64,000 nt of DNA. It comes from JBPOHE01 sp052035915. Lineage in GTDB: Bacteria > Pseudomonadota > Gammaproteobacteria > Chromatiales > Chromatiaceae. Positions 35,956-45,917 of the stretch are shown piece by piece (the first letter of the stretch is position 1; each line of letters opens with the position of its first letter). The translations under genes and the position numbers were made by a program. Below the pieces are notes generated by a model, which searched no databases, was not told where the DNA came from, and was given only the letters and a program-made list of their open reading frames with translations. Where the stretch lies: the NCBI GenBank assembly GCA_052035915.1, contig JBPOHE010000033.1, positions 10,722 to 74,721 of the forward strand, written 5' to 3'.

Positions 35956-35982
35956 TCTGCTGTTTGGAAATCCTCGCGTAAC

Positions 35983-36109
35983 TTCCGAGCCTTGGGATCA
36001 TGTCTATTTCTGTGGTTATTGTTCTTATTTAGAGAACAATATTGGCATTATTTCCTTATTTGTTCTTACTATGAGAACAATAATCCGGCCTTTTCGATCG
36101 ATGCCCGGG
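35983..36109 (-). repeat. Dyad-pair repeat element, copy 5
   Basis: Left end TTCCGAGC, right end GCCCGGG. Dyads lie at 36021-36037 and 36062-36078, centres 41 bp apart. The arms are more diverged here. The CGGCC arm is on the right, the same orientation as copies 4, 6 and 7. It lies downstream of nudB, 48 bp from its stop. Confidence 0.88.
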
Positions 36110-36157
36110 GCCTTCAAACTTGTCGCCCGGGAGCAAAGGTTTCCAAACAGCTTCTTA

Positions 36158-36679
36158 TCAGCAGAAGGGCCGGAGAACCTCTGGAGTCAGTATTTCCCCG
36201 ATCGCCCGTTGATTGGTCCAGGAACTGGCGAGCCGCATGGCGGCCGGCCAGGGCAGCCAGCGATGTTCGCTGTGCTCTTCGCGTTGCAGGCGGACGAGGC
36301 GCCGCCCGCCGAGCGCCAGACTGAACCAATGTTCGCGGTTGATGCGCACCTGGGGCGCATATCTGGGCCGCCAGGCGGGCAGGATGGGAAAGCTGAGGGA
36401 ATAGCGGCAATCCACCAACCTACCGGCAAGCTCTAGACCGGTTTCCTCCTTCAGCTCACGGAGCGCCGCCTGTTGCGGGGTCTCACCCCATTCCAGACTA
36501 CCGGTCACCGATTGCCAGAAGTAGCGCGGATGGGTACGGCGCAGCAACAAGACCTCGCCGGCCAGGGTATGGATCACCACCAGCACCGACTCCGGTCGTT
36601 TGTAGACCCGGGAGGCGGGGAGCGGTTCGATCTCCTCCTTCCGCCCGATCTCGACTTCGATCTCGTCTTGGGCGTTCAA
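36158..36679 (-). CDS. nudB: NudB, dihydroneopterin triphosphate pyrophosphatase (Nudix)
   Basis: A 173-residue Nudix hydrolase that removes pyrophosphate from dihydroneopterin triphosphate in folate synthesis. The Nudix box is complete: GSLEWGETPQQAALRELKEETG. Other matches to E. coli NudB are YKRPESVLVVIHT, FWQSVTGS and the C-terminal SWTNQRAI. It opens with TTG whose last bases overlap the aspS stop (TTGA), so translation is coupled to aspS. The aspS-nudB order is common in gammaproteobacteria. The first 25 residues are an extension relative to E. coli. Confidence 0.94.
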   Translation of the reverse strand: MNAQDEIEVEIGRKEEIEPLPASRVYKRPESVLVVIHTLAGEVLLLRRTHPRYFWQSVTGSLEWGETPQQAALRELKEETGLELAGRLVDCRYSLSFPILPAWRPRYAPQVRINREHWFSLALGGRRLVRLQREEHSEHRWLPWPAAMRLASSWTNQRAIGEILTPEVLRPFC

Positions 36680-38454
36680 GCCTCGGCCTGAGGCTTGCGG
36701 AGCCGGATCGAGAGTTCCCGTAACTGTTCCTGGCCGACCTCGGAGGGCGCGCCGGTGAGCAGGCAGGCGGCGGTCTGGGTTTTGGGGAAGGCCATGACCT
36801 CACGGATGGAGGCGGCACCGGTCATGAGCATGACCAGTCGATCCAGCCCGAAGGCCATGCCGCCGTGGGGTGGGGCGCCATAGCGCAGGGCGGTCAACAG
36901 GAAACCGAATTTCTCCTCGGCCTCCTCGTCGCCGATATCGAGCAGACGAAACACCCGTTGCTGGACCTCGGGGCGATGGATGCGGATGGAACCGCCGCCG
37001 ATCTCGCTGCCGTTGAGCACCATGTCATAGGCGCGGGACTTACAACCGCCAGGGTCCTGCTCCAGGAGACCCAGGTGATCATCCTTGGGCGCGGTGAAGG
37101 GATGATGCAGCGAACTCCAGCGATGATGGATCTCGTCCCACTCGAACATGGGAAAGTCCACCACCCAGAGCGGACGCCAGCCCCTGACCACCAGGTGGAG
37201 GTCTTGACCCAGCTTGAGCCGCAAGGCCCCCAGGGCCTCGTTGACGATGGTCGCCCGGTCGGCGCCAAAAAAGATGAGATCGCCGCTCTCGGCGCCGGTG
37301 CGTTGCAACAGGCTCGTCACCACCTCGTCCGGCAGGAACTTGAGGATCGGCGACTGCAAACCATCGCGGCCCTTGGCGAGATCGTTGACCTTGATGTAGG
37401 CCAGACCCTTGGCGCCATAGATGCCGACAAACTGGGTATAGTCGTCGATCGCCTTGCGGCTGAGTTCGCCGCCCTTGGGGACGCGCAAGGCCGCCACCCG
37501 TCCCTTGGGGTCCCTGGCGGGAGCGGAAAATACCTTGAATTCCACCGCCTGCATCAGATCTCCCACATCCACCAATTCCAGGGGGTTGCGCAGATCCGGG
37601 CGATCGGTGCCGAAGCGCCGCACCGCCTCGTCATAGGTCAGACGTGGGAAGGGATCCGGCAGGGCGATTTCGAGTACCTCGCGGAACAGCTCCCGGATCA
37701 TGGCCTCCATGACATGCATGAACTCGTCCTCGGTCATGAAGGAGACCTCGAGGTCGAGCTGGGTGAATTCCGGCTGACGATCGGCCCGCAGATCCTCGTC
37801 GCGGAAACAGCGCACGATCTGGTAGTACCTGTCCATGCCGGACATCATCAACAACTGTTTGAACAACTGCGGCGACTGCGGCAGGGCGAAGAAATGTCCG
37901 GGATGGGTGCGACTGGGCACCAGATAGTCCCGGGCGCCCTCGGGGGTGGCCTTGGTGAGCATGGGGGTTTCGATGTCCAAAAACCCTTCGGCATCGAGAA
38001 ACCGGCGCATGGTCCGCGTAACCCTGGCCCGCAGGCGCAGGCGTTCCTGCATCTGGGGTCGTCGCAGGTCGAGGTAGCGATAGCGCAGCCGGAGTTCCTC
38101 GGAAAGGTTGTCGTCGTCGAGTTGGAACGGCGGCGGCTCGGAGCGATTCAGCACCTCCAGGCTGTGGCCCAGGATCTCGATCTCCCCGGTCGGCAGATCG
38201 GTATTTTCCGTGCCCGCCGGGCGCCGACGCACCGCTCCCCGTATCCGCAGTACATACTCGCTACGCACCTGTTCGGCGGTGTGGAAGGCGGTCGGCAGTT
38301 CCGGATCACAGACGATCTGAACCAGACCGGCCTTGTCCCGCAGGTCGATGAAGATGATGCCCCCATGGTCACGCCGCCGGTGCACCCAGCCGCACAAGTC
38401 CACTTCGATCCCAACATGGGAGGCGTTCAAATCTCCACAATAGTGGCTGCGCAT
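36676..38454 (-). CDS. aspS: Aspartyl-tRNA synthetase
   Basis: A 592-residue class IIb synthetase that charges tRNA-Asp, possibly also tRNA-Asn if asparaginyl-tRNA synthetase is absent. The N-terminal OB fold (VDLCGWVHRRRDHGGIIFIDLRD) binds the anticodon. Motif 2 lies around YYQIVRCFRDEDLRADRQPEFTQLD, the bacterial GAD insertion follows, and motif 3 is GMAFGLDRLVMLMTG near the end. Length is typical. nudB follows with overlap. Dyad-pair copy 6 lies 150 bp upstream. Confidence 0.98.
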   Translation of the reverse strand: MRSHYCGDLNASHVGIEVDLCGWVHRRRDHGGIIFIDLRDKAGLVQIVCDPELPTAFHTAEQVRSEYVLRIRGAVRRRPAGTENTDLPTGEIEILGHSLEVLNRSEPPPFQLDDDNLSEELRLRYRYLDLRRPQMQERLRLRARVTRTMRRFLDAEGFLDIETPMLTKATPEGARDYLVPSRTHPGHFFALPQSPQLFKQLLMMSGMDRYYQIVRCFRDEDLRADRQPEFTQLDLEVSFMTEDEFMHVMEAMIRELFREVLEIALPDPFPRLTYDEAVRRFGTDRPDLRNPLELVDVGDLMQAVEFKVFSAPARDPKGRVAALRVPKGGELSRKAIDDYTQFVGIYGAKGLAYIKVNDLAKGRDGLQSPILKFLPDEVVTSLLQRTGAESGDLIFFGADRATIVNEALGALRLKLGQDLHLVVRGWRPLWVVDFPMFEWDEIHHRWSSLHHPFTAPKDDHLGLLEQDPGGCKSRAYDMVLNGSEIGGGSIRIHRPEVQQRVFRLLDIGDEEAEEKFGFLLTALRYGAPPHGGMAFGLDRLVMLMTGAASIREVMAFPKTQTAACLLTGAPSEVGQEQLRELSIRLRKPQAEA

Positions 38455-38605
38455 AACCTGGTCACCTCGAAATCAGCTTGGCCGGAAGGCCCGGGAAAAG
38501 CTTGGCATGGTAAAGACAGCCTTTACCAGGCGCAAGCCAGAGCCTGGTCCAAAAAGAAATACGCCTGTGGAGGTAGGAGGTCGATCGCGATCGCGTGTCG
38601 GATGC

Positions 38606-38727
38606 TTCCGGGCCTGGGCCTGTCGGCTTGGTTTATTGTTCTCATAATAAGAACGTAACTAATGATAATTAGCTAATTGTTCTCTAAAAGAGAACAAAAA
38701 GCGGCCATTTTCCGCCCATGCCCGGAA
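38606..38727 (-). repeat. Dyad-pair repeat element, copy 6
   Basis: Ends TTCCGGGCC and GCCCGGAA are perfect. Dyads lie at 38638-38654 and 38679-38695, centres 41 bp apart. The GCGGCCATTTT arm is on the right. It lies between the aspS promoter region and the end of the DUF1513 gene. Confidence 0.95.
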
Positions 38728-38844
38728 CCACCAAACGCCATGCCCATTTCTTGCGGGACGTTCTTTCACTGGCGAATTCGAGGACGCCGCCTGGAGCGGC
38801 GACACTCTTCATCATTCAAAACGGGGAGTCGTCGAGTAGGGACA

Positions 38845-39882
38845 TCAGAGGTCAATCCAGTGGTTATCGAGACGCCTAGCCGCTGCCACTTTGATTGGAT
38901 CGGCGCCGGTTCCCATCGCCAAGGCGAGCGGATGGCCGCCAATCCAGAGGCCCTCCGCCTCGGCTAGGGCGCAGGCCTCCGCCAGGGGGATGAAACCGCC
39001 CCAGTCCCCTTGGGCTGAAAACCGGGCCACGCCCTGGGCGCGGGGACAGCTCACCACAAAACCTTCCCGAGTGGTGGCGATGTCGCCGCCATAACCGGCC
39101 AGGGGGTAGGGAGCGGGAATCGGGGTGAGGACCGTGCCGTTGAACAGGGCCAGCACCGGGGCGGCGGCCTTGGCCGCCAGGTCGTCGTGTTCCGCCTGAA
39201 GGGCCACGCCCAGGGTAGTCCCGTACCAGGCCAGATGACGCAGGCTCAGGCGCCTATCCATCAGCCGCCATTGCCCCAGCAATTCTCCCGTGCGGGCATC
39301 CAGGCGCGCCAAGGAAGAGTCCATGCGCTCCAGGTCGGTCTTGCGCCGCCCTGCCTCGGGTCGGGTGGGCACACCGCCATTGGCCACCATCAGCGCACCG
39401 AGGCGGATGATATCCCACCGCAATTGGTGGGGGTCGATGCCGTGGGTGGGCCATTCCGCCTGTTTTTCCAGGCTGACGGCATCCCGCACACCGATGAGAC
39501 CCTGGCCGGTTTCCAGGTCCGTCTCCGCCACATACAGATGCGCTCCGTTCCGCAAGGCGTGGCCGGTGAAGGCGCGGCCTGGTTCGATCCAACGCCAGGC
39601 CAGTGCCCGGCCCCCGGGGCTGAAACGCAGCAGCCAGTCACCGGGGCGGCGCGCTACCGCCAGCAGATGGTCGTCCGTTTCCCGCAGCAGGGCATGGGCG
39701 CGGGTGGGGACCTCGATGGCGGCGATGATGCGCAGCTCCGTTCCGGCCTCCAGTATCCCTACCTGATACCCTGTCCCGGCCTGCCAAGCGGCGGCCAGGC
39801 GGGTGGACATCAGGCCGGCGCGAACCAGCGGGGGTGACCAGGCCAGGGCGGCGCAGGTGGCGAGAAAGGCGCGGCGGTGCAT
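38845..39882 (-). CDS. DUF1513 periplasmic protein of the imelysin operon
   Basis: A 345-residue exported protein. The N-terminus MHRRAFLATCAALAWSPPLVRA is a Tat-like signal (RRAFLA). The rest is beta-rich and propeller-like with repeated motifs such as GIDPHQLRWD and GGDIATTREGF, as in DUF1513. Its function is unknown, but it is the last gene of Fur-type operons with two imelysins and a di-haem oxidoreductase, as in Pseudomonas. It starts 4 bp after the imelysin stop. Confidence 0.87.
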   Translation of the reverse strand: MHRRAFLATCAALAWSPPLVRAGLMSTRLAAAWQAGTGYQVGILEAGTELRIIAAIEVPTRAHALLRETDDHLLAVARRPGDWLLRFSPGGRALAWRWIEPGRAFTGHALRNGAHLYVAETDLETGQGLIGVRDAVSLEKQAEWPTHGIDPHQLRWDIIRLGALMVANGGVPTRPEAGRRKTDLERMDSSLARLDARTGELLGQWRLMDRRLSLRHLAWYGTTLGVALQAEHDDLAAKAAAPVLALFNGTVLTPIPAPYPLAGYGGDIATTREGFVVSCPRAQGVARFSAQGDWGGFIPLAEACALAEAEGLWIGGHPLALAMGTGADPIKVAAARRLDNHWIDL

Positions 39883-39886
39883 GGTC

Positions 39887-40906
39887 TCAGTCTCCGTCCG
39901 CGTCGGAAAAACCGATCACCACCTCCAGGACGGGGGCGACCTGATCCTCCACCAGGCGTTTGAGGGCGGCGAGTTCCCTGGCGGCGGCCAGCACCCGTTC
40001 GGCGTTATCCGCTTTCAATCCATTCATGGCGGCATCGGCCTGAGCTATGGCGGTGCGCAGGGCGTCGGTCGGTTTGCCCTTTTCGGTCAGGGCCGAGGTT
40101 AGGGATTCGGCGCCCAGGGCACGATCCCGCAAGGCGGCCCATTGGGCGGTCCAGGCCAAGGCGGTGGCGCCGCTGGCGCGGCGGGGGTAGTCCGGGGCCT
40201 CCCTGCCGTCGCTGGTGAGGGCGGCGCGCAGGGGCAGTTCCATCTGCGCCCAGCGCAGGCGTTCCAGCCCGGCCACCCATTGGTTCACCAGGTCGGTGAG
40301 GGCTGGCTTGGGGTGGGGGACGCTCGCCAGGGCGGCGGCTACGCGGTCAAGTTCTTCCGCCGCCTGGATGGCGTAGGCGCATTCGGGGCTGCCGGGCCCG
40401 ACGGGTTTGACCCACAGCAGCCACTCCAGGGCGGGCAGGCCCTTGGCGGGGGCGCCGATGAGTTCCATGTCGGCGGGCATCTTGGGGGCCGCCTGCACCG
40501 CTTTCTCGATCAGGCGCGGGCGGGTGGGGTTGAAGTCGAGCTGACGTTGCACGCGGTGTTCCAGCACCGGCCCCAGGGCCACGGCGGAATAGCGTTCCCA
40601 GGCGGTCAGGGTGGTGAGCCAGTGTTGGCGGGGCTGGGTGAGGTCGGAGCCCGGGGCGGCGCAGTAGGTGTGCAGTGCGGCGGACAGGGCGGTGGTTGCG
40701 TGGGCGAAGTCCTGTACGGGTGTGGCGTGGGCGCTGGCGGCCAACAGCAAAGTCGCCAGGAACAGGGCTGTTCCCTCCCTCTCCCACCGGGAGAGGGCTG
40801 GGGTGAGGGAGCTGCGTTGATATGGCGCATTCGATGAAATGACCGCCGTTCCCTCACCCCCAGCCCCTCCCCCGGCGGGGGAGGGGAGAAATACGGCGGT
40901 CCTCAC
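39887..40906 (-). CDS. Imelysin-family protein with REP sequences read in frame near its start
   Basis: Imelysins are periplasmic proteins linked to iron or haem uptake. The conserved part begins with a signal-like LFLATLLLAASAHA and contains LIGAPAKGLPALEWLLW, the GxHxxE region in variant form, and an imelysin helical core. No ATG or GTG lies just before the signal. The only in-frame start I find is GTG at 40906, overlapping the stop of the preceding gene (GTGA), as expected for this operon. From there the frame passes through two inverted REP-like palindromes before the signal, adding about 45 residues. A TTG at 40750, inside the signal, is the alternative. Total 339 residues. Confidence 0.85.
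   Translation of the reverse strand: MRTAVFLPSPAGGGAGGEGTAVISSNAPYQRSSLTPALSRWEREGTALFLATLLLAASAHATPVQDFAHATTALSAALHTYCAAPGSDLTQPRQHWLTTLTAWERYSAVALGPVLEHRVQRQLDFNPTRPRLIEKAVQAAPKMPADMELIGAPAKGLPALEWLLWVKPVGPGSPECAYAIQAAEELDRVAAALASVPHPKPALTDLVNQWVAGLERLRWAQMELPLRAALTSDGREAPDYPRRASGATALAWTAQWAALRDRALGAESLTSALTEKGKPTDALRTAIAQADAAMNGLKADNAERVLAAARELAALKRLVEDQVAPVLEVVIGFSDADGD
40771..40888. repeat. Pair of inverted REP-like palindromes inside a coding start
   Basis: Two copies of a CCCTCACCCCCAGCCC-type palindrome, at 40849-40888 and 40771-40811, face each other across about 37 bp. Each ends in a strong G/C hairpin (CTCCCCCGGCGGGGGAG; CTCTCCCACCGGGAGAG). They lie in the 5' part of the imelysin frame and keep it open. 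Confidence 0.85.
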
Positions 40907-42281
40907 AGCGACTCCACGAATTTCACCAGGGCCTCCCGGTCGGCCTTCGGCAGTTTCTTCACCCCCTCGCGGCTGGCCTCGGCCTCGCCGCCGTGCCAGA
41001 GAATGGCCTCCAGCACGCCGCGCGCGCGTCCGTCGTGGAGCAGGCGCTGGTGGCCGTTCACGTCCTTGATCAGGCCCAGGCCCCAGAGCGGCGGTGTCTT
41101 CCATTGACGGCCATTGGCCTGGCCGTCCGGGCGGCCATCCGCCAGCCCTTCGCCCATGTCGTGCAGCAGCAGGTCGGTGTAGGGGTGGATGCGCTGGCCG
41201 GTGAGGGCGGGGCTGCTCAGGGTCGGGTTGGGACCGGCGGCGGCGGTGTAACTGGGCCGGTGGCAGGCGGAACACTGGGCCTCGGCAAACAGCTTCTGGC
41301 CGCGCCGCACCTGGGGATCGTGAAGGTTGCGCCGCGCGGGCGGGGCCAGGGTGGCCTGGTAGAACACCACGTCGCCCAGGGTCTTGTCGTCGATTTCCGG
41401 GGCCTTGCCTTTCGCCCCCTTGGGTGCGGCCAGGCAGTCCGCCTGCGCGGCGGTGCAGCCTTCGTTGGGGAACACGCTGGAGGTGATGCCGATGTCGCCG
41501 TTGAAGGCCCCGGCGGTCTGGTGCGCGATGCTGGCGACGTTGGCCTTCCAGCCGAAACGGCCCGTCATCATCGTGCCGGAGGGGGCATCCCACACCCGGT
41601 TGGGGACGCCCTTGATGGCGTCCTTGCGGGCGGCCTGGTCGCGCGCATTGGCCTGGATGTCGGCCTCGGCGATGGCCTCCAGCAGCCCGACGCCGATGAT
41701 CTGCGGCGCGACGCGGGGGCTGACCAGCACGTCCTTGTGCATCGGGCCGTAACCCAGGTCGTGGAAGGCGTAGCGCGGGGCCAGCAGGGTGTAGGCCTCG
41801 CCGTCGGCGAAACGCCCTGGGAGTTCGGTCTGGGTGATCGTCACCTTGCCCTCGGGCTTCACCTTCTGCACCGCCTGGTTGTTGAACTGGTCGCCGTAGG
41901 TCGGTTCCGGGACCACGCCGCCATGCGCGCCGACGCCGGGGAGGGATAAGCGCAGCAACAGGCTGACCGGCTGCTCATCCGGTTTGGGCGGCTCGCCCCG
42001 CCCATCCAGGACGTGGCAGCCGCCGCAGGAACGGGCGATGAAGTGCGGCCCCAGGCCGTCGCGCGCCGTGGTGGAGGCGGGGGCCTCGACCCAGTTGCGC
42101 TTGAAGAAGGAGTTGCCGATCACGAAGCGGGTGCGCTCCGCCTCGCTCAGGTTGGCGGCGGGGAAGGAGAAGGCGTTGCGCCCGGTGGCGAACACGGTGG
42201 TCTCGCCGCCGGTCTTCTCGCCCAGGTCTTCCGCCTGGGCAGGGACGGTAAGAAGCAGGAACGGGAGCAGAACGAGGGGGA

Positions 42282-42285
<4 letters not shown>
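40903..42285 (-). CDS. Di-haem oxidoreductase (DUF1111, putative peroxidase)
   Basis: A 460-residue exported c-type cytochrome. A signal peptide (MIPLVLLPFLLLTVPAQA) precedes two haem-binding motifs, SCGGCH near residue 90 and QCSACH near residue 340. The DHOR family resembles di-haem peroxidases and recurs next to imelysins in iron-regulated operons, where it may oxidise or reduce iron in the periplasm. It overlaps the imelysin genes on both sides (ATGA upstream, GTGA downstream), so the three are translationally coupled. Confidence 0.93.
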
Positions 42286-43430
<1,145 letters not shown>

Positions 43431-43556
43431 TGGTTTTCCTTTCTCTATGAATTCGGATGGTCAGGTTCAGTGTGTCGACGCTGGTGAGGCGCAAGGGGTG
43501 TTGGTGATTGTCATGGAGGATGAGGATGTCCCTGCCATTGGCGAACAGGTGCTCGG

Positions 43557-44873
43557 TCATGCTTCGGCGGCGATTTCGCTGCGTTCCCCGGCCAGGCGGG
43601 TCAGGGCAGCGGCGAAGCTGGCGATGCCGGAGCTTTTCACCAAGGCGTAGGGTTTACCCGCCAACTTGCAGTGTTGCTTGAGCTGGTAATAGGCCAGGTG
43701 CCCAACAGAGTCGGTGGGACAGATGACGGCGTCGGAACTCGCCAGGAGCGCCGGTAGGCGGGAGAGGGCCTCTTCCCGCCCGCCGTCGTGATGGATCAGG
43801 CGAACACCGAGACGCTCGGCGAGCTGTCGGTATTGTGGCAACAGTGGCGCACGGCCGCCGACGCAGAGTACGCAACGGACGCGCAGGTTGTTCGGGCAGG
43901 TCTCGCATTCGCCGTCGCAACCGGGCTCGTCATCGATACCGGCCGCCACGGCGCCTGCGCTTTCGCCGCTCCAGAGACGTTCCATGGCGTCGCGCTCCCG
44001 GATGGTGATCTCCAGGTGGTTTTTCAGGATCGCCAGCCGCTCCGTCAACTCGACCAGGCGCTGTTCCAGTTCGGTGTTGCGCGTTTCGAGGCGGGTCGCC
44101 GCGTCGGATGCGGCGAGCAGGCGGCGCGCCATGTCGGTCATGGCGAGGCCGGATTCGAGTTGCTCGACACGCGCCCGCAGGGGGCCAGCCTCCTGGGCGC
44201 GTTGCCAAGCCTCGGCGAGGGTGCGCTCCAGTTCCTGGATACGCGCCGTTTTCTCGGCCAGCTCGCGTGCCTGGCGGGTATTTTCGGCCCGCGCCTGTTC
44301 ACGCAGGGTGGCGTGCTCACGTTCCAACCATTCCAGGCGACGCAGGTCGGCGGCCTGGCCGGCGCCGATCTGGTGCGACAGCATGTGCACGTCGGCATAG
44401 ACCACCTGACGGCTTTCCTTGCTCCCAGCCTTGTGCGTCAACGCCGCCCACATGGCGCCCGCCACCTCGCCCTGCTCCAGGTGCTGCTTCCAGAGGGCGT
44501 GCACCTCGGTCTCGTCGCACGCCTTGTCGAAGCGACGCAGATAGAGGTCGAACTTGCGGTCGAGCAGCTTGTGCATCGCCTCGGCGACAGGATTGCGGGC
44601 GCAGGACAAGGACACCGCTTCGACGTGCAGGCGGTAGTCGTCAGCATCCTTGGTGACGAAGCCGCCCTTGCGGGCAAGCTTCTTGATCTCATCCAGCGTC
44701 AGGCAGGTACCCACCACCGGGCAATGGTGCTTGTCCTCCAGTTCCCAAAGCTTCAGGCGGCGATTGACTTTGGCCGCCATCGCCGGCGGCGTTGCGCCGA
44801 CAGGCAAGACCGGCGCGCTGCCGAGCAGGCTCTGGATGGCGGCGCCAAGCCCGGCGCCATGAAGGTCACACAT
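43557..44873 (-). CDS. DUF2325 protein with coiled coil and cysteine cluster
   Basis: A 438-residue cytoplasmic protein. The first 150 residues include HHCPVVGTCLTLDEIKKLARK. The middle (about residues 180-310) is a long coiled coil (LEQRLVELTERLAILKNHLE). A Cys-rich block follows (PGCDGECETCPNN, then RCVLCVGG), and the C-terminal DUF2325 domain contains VRLIHHDGG and a Ser-rich AVICPTDSVGH region. The cysteines could bind iron or an Fe-S cluster, so an iron-sensing role is possible but inferred. Position between two hemP-like genes supports a link to iron. The start overlaps the upstream small gene by a few bases; an in-frame start 54 bp upstream is also open. Confidence 0.82.
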   Translation of the reverse strand: MCDLHGAGLGAAIQSLLGSAPVLPVGATPPAMAAKVNRRLKLWELEDKHHCPVVGTCLTLDEIKKLARKGGFVTKDADDYRLHVEAVSLSCARNPVAEAMHKLLDRKFDLYLRRFDKACDETEVHALWKQHLEQGEVAGAMWAALTHKAGSKESRQVVYADVHMLSHQIGAGQAADLRRLEWLEREHATLREQARAENTRQARELAEKTARIQELERTLAEAWQRAQEAGPLRARVEQLESGLAMTDMARRLLAASDAATRLETRNTELEQRLVELTERLAILKNHLEITIRERDAMERLWSGESAGAVAAGIDDEPGCDGECETCPNNLRVRCVLCVGGRAPLLPQYRQLAERLGVRLIHHDGGREEALSRLPALLASSDAVICPTDSVGHLAYYQLKQHCKLAGKPYALVKSSGIASFAAALTRLAGERSEIAAEA

Positions 44874-45063
44874 GGCCGTCCTCCAGACGCTCGCACAAGC
44901 GCAGGCAATTGGCGCGCATCTCGGCATCTGTGCCTTCCAAGGCCTCGATGCGCTCCAGGAGCCGTGCCGCCCGTTGCGCTGACCGGGCGCAACCGGTGAG
45001 GATGTGGCGCATCAGGTGATCGAGTGCGCCGTAAGCGAGTTCGGGTTGGCTGACATGGGGCAT
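44866..45063 (-). CDS. Small hypothetical protein in the hemP operon
   Basis: A 65-residue protein (MPHVSQPELAYGALDHLMRH and on) with a helical, acidic C-terminal half and two cysteines. I do not recognise it. It is retained between hemP and the DUF2325 gene and overlaps the latter (stop at 44866, next start at 44873), which argues it is real. A start ten codons upstream at 45093 is possible. Confidence 0.6.
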   Translation of the reverse strand: MPHVSQPELAYGALDHLMRHILTGCARSAQRAARLLERIEALEGTDAEMRANCLRLCERLEDGHV

Positions 45064-45108
45064 GACGGACTCCTGTTCGGTAAGCGGGATCAAGTATCTG
45101 GCTGGAGT

Positions 45109-45270
45109 TCAGGCTGTCAGAATCAGTTTGTTGGTGCTGGTGAGGCGCAATTGGTATTCGCGTCCGTCATGGAGGATGATCACCACCCTGCCGCCTTGGA
45201 ACAGTTCCTGGCTTTGGTAGCGGGGCGGTTGGGTATTCGTCGGTGGAGGCTGCTGTCGTTCTTGTTTCAT
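45109..45270 (-). CDS. hemP: HemP, haemin uptake protein
   Basis: A 53-residue protein: a Pro/Gln-rich N-terminus (MKQERQQPPPTNTQPP), then SQELFQGGRVVIILHDGREY and LRLTSTNKLILTA. The LF-x2-G-R, EYxLRLT and NKLILT motifs are diagnostic of HemP/HmuP, a small Fur-regulated protein that activates haem-uptake genes in some proteobacteria. It is easy to miss because of its size. It lies between the ferritin-like gene and the 65-residue gene on the same strand. No haem receptor is in the window. Confidence 0.9.
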   Translation of the reverse strand: MKQERQQPPPTNTQPPRYQSQELFQGGRVVIILHDGREYQLRLTSTNKLILTA

Positions 45271-45379
45271 GGTTTGGGATCAAGATGTCGAGGCGGCCTT
45301 GGACCCAGGGATTCAAGGCCGCCCGGCGCTTGGCCGTCGATGGTCGGCGGGCTTCGGATCGGTCTCCCGGCGCGAGCCC

Positions 45380-45826
45380 TCAGTCGCTGAAGGGCTCGGT
45401 CTGACCGGGCTTGCGCAGCATCTTGTTGACCTCGTCGGCATGGGCGATCTCTTCCGCGATCATGTCCCGGGCGTATTCTTCCAGCCGCACGTCCTGGTCC
45501 CTCACCAGTTCCAGCAACTCGTAATAGCCTTTGAGCGCCTCGCCTTCGTGGGCCAGGGATTCGCGCAGGATGTCGCCGATATCATGTTGATGGGTTTCCA
45601 ACAGCGGACCGATGCCCAGGGAGGGATGGCCGCCGAGCCAGGTCACCAGTTCGCCGGCCTGGCGGGCATGGAGCAGGCCCTCGTCGGCGTTCTGCCGTAG
45701 CCAATCGACGATGGGAATACGATTGAAGCCGTAGACCATCAGCGCATAGTGGGTGTAGCGCACCACGCCGGCCAGTTCCAGCTCCATGATGCGGTTGAGG
45801 GTGTCGATCACTTTTTGTTTGTTCAT
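45380..45826 (-). CDS. Bacterioferritin-like protein
   Basis: A 148-residue four-helix ferritin-like protein for iron storage or detoxification. The helices carry diiron-type Glu/His residues: ELELAGVVRYTHYALM, DEGLLHARQAGELVTWLGGHP, LAHEGEALKGYYELL and MIAEEIAHADEVNKML. The ATG at 45826 follows GAGGAAC; the longer upstream frame has no support. It sits between the porin and hemP genes in the Fur-type locus, an unusual place because storage genes are often regulated oppositely to uptake genes. Confidence 0.88.
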   Translation of the reverse strand: MNKQKVIDTLNRIMELELAGVVRYTHYALMVYGFNRIPIVDWLRQNADEGLLHARQAGELVTWLGGHPSLGIGPLLETHQHDIGDILRESLAHEGEALKGYYELLELVRDQDVRLEEYARDMIAEEIAHADEVNKMLRKPGQTEPFSD

Positions 45827-45917
45827 CTCTGCGGTTCCTCGTTGGTTGTCGATCAATGGCTGTGGCGGTTGGTTTCTGACTGGTCTCCGGGGCCCCGCCA
45901 TACCCGCCCCGGTTGGT

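Noticed and set aside
36865..38658. 597-codon open frame opposite aspS
   Set aside because: It is antisense to aspS and has no family features.
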